From the NCBI GenBank assembly GCA_047975325.1, contig JBKEDF010000069.1:1-12156 (forward strand): 12,156 nt of DNA, read 5' to 3'. Positions within the stretch are counted from its first letter, which is position 1; every line of letters starts with the position of its first letter. The translations under genes were made by a program, and so were the position numbers. The notes beneath the pieces were generated by a model that saw only the letters and a list, made by a program, of their open reading frames with translations, had not been told where the DNA came from and did not search any database. This document shows, in pieces, positions 7,522-12,156 of this stretch. This DNA is from JBKEDF01 sp047975325 (GTDB lineage: Bacteria > Pseudomonadota > Alphaproteobacteria > Rhodobacterales > Rhodobacteraceae).

Positions 7522-9024
7522 TCAGCCTTTCGAAACTACCGGACGGCCCAACCAGCGCCGGATCGGCATCTTGGAGAACAGGATATAGAGAACCGCGAGA
7601 AACAGCACGAGCGAAAGCGGGCTCGTCACAATCCCCTGGAACAGCAAACCGATATCTTCCTGATCCGAGATAATCGCCCGGCGCCAGTTGTCATCCAGCA
7701 GCCGCGACAGGATAACGCCCAGGATCACCGGGCCAAGGCTGTAGCCATATAGCCGCATGAAATAGCCCAATACGCCAAAGCCGAGCATCCAGTAGACATC
7801 CATCAGCGAATTGTTCACCGCATAGGCACCCACGATGGACAAAAGCAGGATCACCGGCACCAGGACCGTCCGCGGCAATTCCACGATCTTCACGAAAAGC
7901 CGGATCCCGGTCAAGCCGAAGATCAGCATGAAGACATTGGCGATCAGCAGGGCGCCAACGATGAACCAGAACATATCCGGCTGATTGATCATCAGCATCG
8001 GCCCGGGATTGAGCCCATGGATGAACAGCGCGCCGATCATGATTGCGGTCACTGCATCGCCGGGAATACCAAGCGTCATCATCGGGATGAACGCCCCGCC
8101 AACGGCCGCATTATTGGCAGTTTCCGGGGCGACCAGCCCTTCCCTGGCCCCCTGGCCAAAGGGAACTTCGGGCTTTTTCGTGACGCGCTTGGCATGATCA
8201 TAGGCCATCAGCGCGGCAATATCGCCCCCCGTCCCCGGCAAGGCGCCGACAATGACGCCGATGGTTGATGTCTGCGCCGTCAGGCCAAGGTAGCGACGTA
8301 CCGTGCTCAATCGCGGTACGATCCGGGAAAGCTTTTGCTTCACGGCGGCGGCGTTGATCGTATGAAGCTGCATCAGCGCCTCCGAAACGCCGAACATGCC
8401 GATCATCACCGCGATGAAACTGACCCCGCCCATCAATGTCGGAAGACCGAAGGTGAAACGCTGTGTCATCGTCAATGGGTCAAGACCGACCGTGCCGATC
8501 ATGATCCCCATCGCGCCTGCAAAGATCCCCTTCACAAGGCTGCCACCCGAAAGGGAGCCAACCAGCAGGATCCCCAGGATCGCGAGCAGCATGTAGTCCC
8601 GCGGCTGAAAGCGAAGTGCGAAATCGGACACCGCCGGGGCGGCAATGGCCAGCACGGCAATCCCGATCAGGCCACCGACAAAGCTCATTACCGTGGTAAT
8701 GCCAATGGCCTCGCCCGCCTCACCCTTCTGGGCCATGGGGTATCCATCCAGCGCCGTGGCAATTGCCGAAGGCGCGCCAGGGATATTCAGCAGGATCGCC
8801 GTCCGCGAACCGCCATAGACACCGCCCATATAGATGCCGATCATCAGGCAAAGCGCGGGATAAACCTCCCAGGAAAAGGTAAAGGAGATCAGGATCGAAA
8901 CTGCCATCGTGACCGACAAGCCCGGAATGGCACCAACATACATGCCTGCAAAAACGCCCAGCGCCACAAGTGAGAACAGCTTCAGGTCCAGAATTGGTAT
9001 GAGAAGACTGGAAATGACATCCAT
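7522..9024 (-). CDS. tctA: tripartite tricarboxylate transporter, large permease subunit
   Basis: This 500-residue protein is the large membrane subunit of a TTT-family secondary transporter, working with TctB and the periplasmic protein TctC in ion-driven uptake of organic acids. Nearly the whole length is hydrophobic, consistent with the 11-12 membrane helices of the family. Conserved glycine/proline motifs appear in two related halves: GAIPGLS (31-37) and GVYGGSRTA (68-76), then LPGTGGDIAALMAYDHAKR (262-280), APETANNAA (299-307) and LGIPGD (318-323). An in-frame ATG exists 39 nt upstream, inside tctB. I choose ATG 9024 because it lies 1 nt after the tctB stop (TGATATG) and gives the usual family N-terminus. 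The aroE-like gene follows after 3 nt. The cargo is inferred as shikimate, 3-dehydroshikimate or quinate from the downstream enzymes, not from the transporter sequence. Confidence 0.93.
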   Translation of the reverse strand: MDVISSLLIPILDLKLFSLVALGVFAGMYVGAIPGLSVTMAVSILISFTFSWEVYPALCLMIGIYMGGVYGGSRTAILLNIPGAPSAIATALDGYPMAQKGEAGEAIGITTVMSFVGGLIGIAVLAIAAPAVSDFALRFQPRDYMLLAILGILLVGSLSGGSLVKGIFAGAMGIMIGTVGLDPLTMTQRFTFGLPTLMGGVSFIAVMIGMFGVSEALMQLHTINAAAVKQKLSRIVPRLSTVRRYLGLTAQTSTIGVIVGALPGTGGDIAALMAYDHAKRVTKKPEVPFGQGAREGLVAPETANNAAVGGAFIPMMTLGIPGDAVTAIMIGALFIHGLNPGPMLMINQPDMFWFIVGALLIANVFMLIFGLTGIRLFVKIVELPRTVLVPVILLLSIVGAYAVNNSLMDVYWMLGFGVLGYFMRLYGYSLGPVILGVILSRLLDDNWRRAIISDQEDIGLLFQGIVTSPLSLVLFLAVLYILFSKMPIRRWLGRPVVSKG

Positions 9025-9025
9025 A

Positions 9026-9556
9026 TCAGTTCCCCCCGCCGAAAAAGCCGCGCAGCGCGGCAAGTATTTCCGCTTCCGGCACGACCCCCGCAGGCATCAG
9101 AACCGAAAAGACAAGACGGAAGATCAGATAGATGACCGCGACCGAGATAAAGGACATCAGCGCTGCCCAGCCCAGGCTGCGGCGGCTCAGCATCTTGATG
9201 GCAATCACCAGAAAAACGAAAGATGTAGGCAGGAAACCAATTGGTTGCAACGCCACGGCATAGGCCGCAATCAGCCCGATTATCGCCATGACGGCAAGGG
9301 GCAGGATATCACGGATCAGCCGTTCATTGGTCTTGCCCGAACGCTGCAGCGCCTGCACAAACGTGATCACGGCAGTAATGAGCATAACGGCGGTTGCAGC
9401 CATCGGCAACGCGCCTGCGCCGCTTAGGGCATCGAAGCCTGAAATCCCATAAGCGGTCCATAACAACCAGAGGCTGACCAGAACGACCAGGGCGTGGAAA
9501 GTCAGTTCACCGGGGCGCCGGGGCGGTGCCTGGGGATGAGATTCGGGGTCTTGCAT
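9026..9556 (-). CDS. tctB: tripartite tricarboxylate transporter, small permease subunit
   Basis: This 176-residue protein fits the poorly conserved small TctB subunit. It has a charged N-terminus (about 1-17) and four hydrophobic segments at about 19-36, 45-68, 84-104 and 108-150, the last being two closely spaced helices. A hydrophilic loop (QRSGKTNERL) lies between segments two and three, as is usual in TctB. Identification rests mainly on size, helix count and position between tctC and tctA. The start has a good GGAGG (9568-9564) 7 nt upstream. Translation is coupled to tctA by a 1-nt gap. It is separated from tctC by 97 bp holding a strong hairpin, so its expression relative to tctC is probably reduced. 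Confidence 0.88.
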   Translation of the reverse strand: MQDPESHPQAPPRRPGELTFHALVVLVSLWLLWTAYGISGFDALSGAGALPMAATAVMLITAVITFVQALQRSGKTNERLIRDILPLAVMAIIGLIAAYAVALQPIGFLPTSFVFLVIAIKMLSRRSLGWAALMSFISVAVIYLIFRLVFSVLMPAGVVPEAEILAALRGFFGGGN

Positions 9557-9592
9557 TGCGTTTCCTCCTGAATTTTACCTTGCGGCAGGATG

Positions 9593-9629
9593 AAAAAGCC
9601 GCCCCGCTTGCGGGCAAGGGGGCGGCTTT
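9593..9629 (-). terminator. intrinsic terminator or attenuator between tctC and tctB
   Basis: On the minus strand AAAGCCGCCCC and GGGGCGGCTTT form a perfect 11-bp GC-rich stem (9629-9619 and 9605-9595). An inner CTTG/CAAG stem with a CCCG loop extends it, followed by a short T run (TTTTT). It lies 24 bp after the tctC stop and 36 bp before the tctB start. The shape is that of a rho-independent terminator. Because the transporter genes continue beyond it, it probably acts as a partial terminator or 3'-end stabiliser giving more TctC than TctAB. Confidence 0.8.
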
Positions 9630-9653
9630 ACATGACGTCGGCCGGAATGAAGA

Positions 9654-10646
9654 TCAGGGTTTTTCGATACCGGCATCGGCGGGCGACACCTTGGTCAGCC
9701 CTGCATCATGGATCAGCCAGGCCGTGCTGCGCTGCCAGTTGGAAAGGAAGTCTTCCGCCTCCTGCCCGGAAATATTCATCAGCGAATAGCCGCGATTTTC
9801 CAAAAGCGCATTGAAGTCTTCGGTCTGGGCGGCCTCGTGATAGGCGGCCTGGATCCTGGCCACCACATCATCCGGCGTGCCATCCTTGACAAAGATGCCA
9901 AAAAACGGCCCCCAGGGCAGAACATCGGCAAACTCGGGATTGGATACCGTCAGCGGCTCCAGATCCGGCAGGGCCGCATTGGCCTCCGTATCAAAAAGCG
10001 CGATGGGCTTCATCTTGCCCGCCTTGATATTTTCGATGGCGGCGCCAAGAACCGCCGGCATCACATCAATCGCGCCACCCATCAGCGCGGTCAGTGCCGG
10101 CCCGTCGCCATCATAGGGGATCACGGTCATTTCCATCGGGGTCTTGGCCGCCATCATTGCCGAGATAACCGAAGGCAGACCACCCGGCCCGGTGGAACCT
10201 ATCTTGACCGTGCGGGGGTTTTCCTGCGCATAGGCAACCATTTCGGCATATGAATCAAACGGGGCATCCATATTCGCAACCAGCAGCGGTACACCACGCG
10301 CCAGCACGTTGATCGGGGTGAAATCGCCGTAATCCTTGGTGCCAAGACCCAGCACCTTGTAAAGCAGCGGGTTTTCGGCACCGAAAAGCAGCGTATAGCC
10401 ATCGGCATCCTGCGCCACAACCTGATTGAGCGCGATCGCCCCCACGCCGCCGGTTACATTTTGCAGCACGACCTTGCCACCCAGCACCTTTTCGGCATGA
10501 GGCGTAACCGCCCGGGACACCGTATCGGTCGAACCACCGGCCCCCCATTGGATAATGCCCTGAATTTCCTTTTCCGGATATTCGGCCAGTGCCGGAACGG
10601 CTGCGAGGCCAAGCACCAGAGCGGCGCCGATAATGGATTTCTTCAT
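9654..10646 (-). CDS. tctC: TctC/Bug-family periplasmic solute-binding protein
   Basis: This 330-residue protein is the extracytoplasmic receptor of the TTT system and should capture the carboxylate ligand in the periplasm for TctAB. A clear Sec signal peptide is seen: MKK, a hydrophobic core IIGAALVLGLAAVP, then ALA-E with cleavage after residue 21. The mature part starts with YPEKEIQGIIQWGAGGSTDT, the typical Bug/TctC start in which the first binding loop follows strand 1. Later family features are NVTGGVGAIALNQV, DGYTLLFG, and STGPGGLPS in the second ligand loop. The ligand-pocket sequence does not by itself reveal the cargo. GGGAGG precedes ATG 10646. It is the first gene of the transport-catabolism operon, 115 bp downstream of the lysR stop. 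A terminator-like hairpin follows it, which fits the usual high demand for binding protein over permease. Confidence 0.93.
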   Translation of the reverse strand: MKKSIIGAALVLGLAAVPALAEYPEKEIQGIIQWGAGGSTDTVSRAVTPHAEKVLGGKVVLQNVTGGVGAIALNQVVAQDADGYTLLFGAENPLLYKVLGLGTKDYGDFTPINVLARGVPLLVANMDAPFDSYAEMVAYAQENPRTVKIGSTGPGGLPSVISAMMAAKTPMEMTVIPYDGDGPALTALMGGAIDVMPAVLGAAIENIKAGKMKPIALFDTEANAALPDLEPLTVSNPEFADVLPWGPFFGIFVKDGTPDDVVARIQAAYHEAAQTEDFNALLENRGYSLMNISGQEAEDFLSNWQRSTAWLIHDAGLTKVSPADAGIEKP

Positions 10647-10737
10647 GAAGTCCTCCCAGAGTTGCGATCCTGCGACGATTCGCCGCGTTACCCTGAAAGC
10701 ATGGCAAAGGCATAAGATAACTACAAATGCCGATCTA

Positions 10738-10750
10738 TTAATACTATTAA
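10738..10750. promoter_or_regulatory. candidate LysR-type operator upstream of tctC
   Basis: TTAATACTATTAA is a perfect 6-1-6 palindrome of the T-N11-A form expected for LysR-type regulators. It lies 92 bp upstream of the tctC start, within the 115-bp gap after lysR. It overlaps a direct repeat of CTATTAA (10735-10741 and 10744-10750), and a second AT palindrome, TTAATTAA (10758-10765), overlaps the lysR stop. The AT-rich block stands out in GC-rich surroundings. No strong sigma-70 promoter follows, which fits an activator-dependent promoter. Assignment to the adjacent regulator is inference. Confidence 0.5.
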
Positions 10751-10761
10751 CGTAGTGTTAA

Positions 10762-11688
10762 TTAATCGTTGGAATGTTTCGGTTTTCCATCCATTGCACT
10801 GGCCAGTTCACGGCGGAAGGACGCCACCGAAAATTCGGCAAAGCTGGAAGGCTGCCGGCCCTTCTTTGTGACAACCCAAATGGATATTTCCGCATTTTCT
10901 TTCAAAGGGATACGTGTCAGGCCGGGCATATAGACCTCTGCCACGGAAAATTCATCGATGACCGCCACGCCAAGCCCGTGACGGACCAGACTGACCACCG
11001 TTTGTGCAAAACGCCCTCGCATGGTCAGGCGGGGCGTAATTCCGGCATCGACAAAGGGGCGCGCCAGTGTTGCACCATAAGGATCGCCCGGATCGACGCC
11101 CACAAAGGGCTCTTGCGCCAGATCCGCCACCGATACCGCCGGCATGGAGGCAAAACGATGCCCGTCCGGCACGATGGCAACCAGCCGCCCCCGTGCAAGC
11201 AATTGATTATCAAGGGCCGCATTGTCGATTGCAGAGGACATGATGACGAACTCACCCCGTTCCAGCAACAGATAGTCCAGCGTCTCCTCTATCTTCAGAA
11301 TGTTGAGATCGATAAAAAGATCCGGAAAGCGCGCCCTGATGCGCCGGATTGCCCGTGCCGCGATGAATTGCGCAATCGACGGGGCGGAAGCGAAGGAAAG
11401 CCGGAATTCCTCCCCCTTCTGCAGTGAGGAAACGGCACTGTTGAGGTTTTCCACCTGCTGGTAGACTTGGTGGATCATCTCGAAAATACCCGCAGCCTCG
11501 GCCGCCGGAACAAAAAGCCCCGCCCGGCGTTCAAAAAGCCGCACACCAAGGGTCGATTCGGTATGTTTGACCAAACGGCTGATCCCCGGCGCGGAAACAT
11601 TCAGCAGTTTCGCCGCCCCCTGGATCGTCCCGGCCATCATCACCGCGCGGATCACCTCCACCTGGCGCAGTGTCAATTCCCGCATCAT
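10762..11688 (-). CDS. LysR-family transcriptional regulator
   Basis: This 308-residue protein is a LysR-type regulator, most likely controlling the downstream tct-aroE-quiC genes in response to a shikimate-pathway compound (inference from position). The N-terminal winged helix-turn-helix covers about residues 5-62 (LTLRQVEVIRAVMMAGTIQG, AAKLLNVSAPGISRLVKHTE, LGVRLFER). A linker helix follows to about residue 90, then the periplasmic-binding-like effector domain (LSFASAPSIAQFIAARAI to the end). The open frame extends 31 codons further upstream, but I choose the ATG-ATG pair at 11688/11685. It has GGAGG (11697-11693) 4 or 7 nt upstream and gives the normal LysR N-terminus. LysR genes are often divergent from their targets; here it is upstream on the same strand, 115 bp before tctC, so read-through or a separate tctC promoter are both possible. 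Confidence 0.9.
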   Translation of the reverse strand: MMRELTLRQVEVIRAVMMAGTIQGAAKLLNVSAPGISRLVKHTESTLGVRLFERRAGLFVPAAEAAGIFEMIHQVYQQVENLNSAVSSLQKGEEFRLSFASAPSIAQFIAARAIRRIRARFPDLFIDLNILKIEETLDYLLLERGEFVIMSSAIDNAALDNQLLARGRLVAIVPDGHRFASMPAVSVADLAQEPFVGVDPGDPYGATLARPFVDAGITPRLTMRGRFAQTVVSLVRHGLGVAVIDEFSVAEVYMPGLTRIPLKENAEISIWVVTKKGRQPSSFAEFSVASFRRELASAMDGKPKHSND

Positions 11689-11767
11689 CGATCCTCCCTT
11701 CACGGGCAGAATGCCCCCGGGGGAAAGACACGTCCAGTGGGCGCGCAAAAGACAGGCCCGCCCCCAG

Positions 11768-11816
11768 GCAGGGTTTTCCAAAAAAAGTGGGCACCGGTTT
11801 TCAGATAAAACCCTGC
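11768..11816. repeat. inverted-repeat element resembling alphaproteobacterial intergenic repeats
   Basis: GCAGGGTTTT (11768-11777) and AAAACCCTGC (11807-11816) are perfect 10-bp inverted repeats enclosing 29 bp. The interior reads AAAAGTGGGCACCGGTTTTC, close to a sequence I recall as widespread between genes in Rhizobiales and relatives (AAAGTGGGAACCGGTTTTC). It lies between divergent genes, so it is not expected to be a terminator. Its status as a dispersed repeat rests on memory. Confidence 0.45.
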
Positions 11817-11895
11817 AAAATCAAACAGGCCCAAGCGGGTATTCGTGGGCAAAGGCGCAGATATCGCCTTGGCCGGGAGGTTTGCGTCAAGCCGC

Positions 11896-11924
11896 TTGCA
11901 GGCTATCCCCAGCCTGCCTATATT
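11896..11924 (+). promoter_or_regulatory. sigma-70 promoter of ssrA
   Basis: TTGCAG (11896-11901) and TATATT (11919-11924) are separated by exactly 17 bp, a near-consensus housekeeping promoter. The predicted transcription start near 11931 coincides with the expected 5' end of the tmRNA acceptor piece. Confidence 0.75.
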
Positions 11925-11930
11925 GTTCCT

Positions 11931-12156
11931 GTTCGGGTTCGCCCGGGCTATGGCGATAAACGCACCTGTAATAAGCGGATCGGACCCGGGGGCGGTACCC
12001 GGCGGCTCCACCAGACACCCGGCGTTGCGGGGGTAAGGGGCCGAAACAGGATCGACGAACGTCTAAAGAGGCCAGCTTTCGCTCGGTGAGGTACCACCGT
12101 TATCGGTCCGACAAGTACAGTTGCCAACGACAACCGTGCTCCGGTCGCTCTGGCTG
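11931..12156 (+). ncRNA. ssrA: permuted two-piece tmRNA (3' end outside window)
   Basis: tmRNA rescues stalled ribosomes and adds a degradation tag, acting with SmpB. Here the gene order is permuted: the acceptor piece (about 11931-12013) comes first and ends with an encoded CCA (12011-12013). A 23-nt spacer follows (12014-12036), and the coding piece starts at 12037. The two pieces pair into a 7-bp acceptor stem, GGGGCCG (12037-12043) with CGGCTCC (12003-12009). The third pair is G-U, the alanine identity element. A 5-bp T stem is seen (11986-11990 with 11998-12002). The conserved GAAACAGGATCGACGA motif begins the coding piece after the stem. A hairpin CGGTG-N6-CACCG (12084-12099) lies where pseudoknot 1 is expected, before the tag frame. 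The spacer itself contains ACCC/GGGT (12017-12020, 12031-12034) and should be cut out during maturation. The gene runs off the right edge. The 5' end is inferred from the promoter. Confidence 0.92.
12123..12156 (+). other. tmRNA tag reading frame, incomplete
   Basis: From the resume codon GCC at 12123 the frame reads Ala-Asn-Asp-Asn-Arg-Ala-Pro-Val-Ala-Leu-Ala and then one base before the window ends. The AND start and the hydrophobic Ala-Leu-Ala end are typical of ssrA tags recognised by ClpXP-type proteases. One more Ala and a stop are expected just beyond the window. Confidence 0.88.

Larger units (their letters stand above)
11689..11930. other. divergent non-coding region between lysR and ssrA
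   Basis: This 242-bp stretch separates the minus-strand lysR from the plus-strand ssrA gene, so it should hold both promoters. Near lysR there is a small leader hairpin, GGGCA-GAA-TGCCC (11704-11716). The centre holds a 10-bp inverted repeat around a recurring-element-like sequence (11768-11816). The ssrA promoter lies at the right end. I see no protein-coding gene and no clear lysR promoter. Confidence 0.6.

Noticed and set aside
8335..8973. 212-codon plus-strand open frame opposite tctA
   Set aside because: Shadow of the hydrophobic TctA coding sequence; its charged His/Arg/Asp/Gln-rich composition is the expected complement of membrane-helix codons.
11714..11723. CCCCCGGGGG palindrome upstream of lysR
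   Set aside because: Short and of low complexity; likely by chance in GC-rich DNA and without a T-N11-A form.
11670..12089. 139-codon plus-strand open frame across the ssrA region
   Set aside because: It covers the ssrA promoter, acceptor piece and spacer; RNA structure explains the sequence better and no protein family is recognised.

Overview
The window reads as chromosomal DNA from an alphaproteobacterium, most likely Rhodobacterales (inference). The grounds are a sigma-32 heat-shock factor next to rluD and a small one-helix membrane protein, GC-rich coding sequence, and at the right edge a circularly permuted two-piece tmRNA gene, the form typical of alphaproteobacteria.

Left part (1-2858): the window opens inside the C-terminal end of an IS630-type transposase (stop at 187). 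About 200 bp of non-coding DNA follows, holding a 13-bp hairpin and a near-perfect 23-bp palindrome. Then come rpoH and rluD, both on the minus strand. A 103-codon one-helix membrane protein gene runs divergently from rluD, and the two start codons share two bases.

Middle (2966-4771): a 601-residue membrane-bound hybrid sensor kinase with a C-terminal receiver domain on the plus strand, with no partner gene in view.

Right part (4790-11688): a minus-strand catabolic cluster, read from right to left as LysR-type regulator, tctC (periplasmic binding protein), tctB and tctA (tripartite tricarboxylate transporter, TTT), an aroE-like shikimate/quinate dehydrogenase, and a fused 3-dehydroshikimate dehydratase/HPPD-like protein (quiC type). 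tctB, tctA, aroE-like and quiC are tightly coupled (1-nt gap, 3-nt gap, 4-nt overlap). A strong GC-rich hairpin with a T run separates tctC from tctB. The simplest reading is uptake of shikimate or a close relative, oxidation to 3-dehydroshikimate and dehydration to protocatechuate. No dehydroquinate dehydratase or protocatechuate ring-cleavage gene is in the window. A perfect 13-bp T-N11-A palindrome between lysR and tctC is a candidate operator.

Right edge (11689-12156): non-coding DNA with a perfect 10-bp inverted repeat around a sequence resembling alphaproteobacterial intergenic repeats. Next is a sigma-70-like promoter (TTGCAG, 17 bp, TATATT) and the permuted ssrA gene: acceptor piece, 23-nt spacer, then coding piece with tag ANDNRAPVALA before the window ends.
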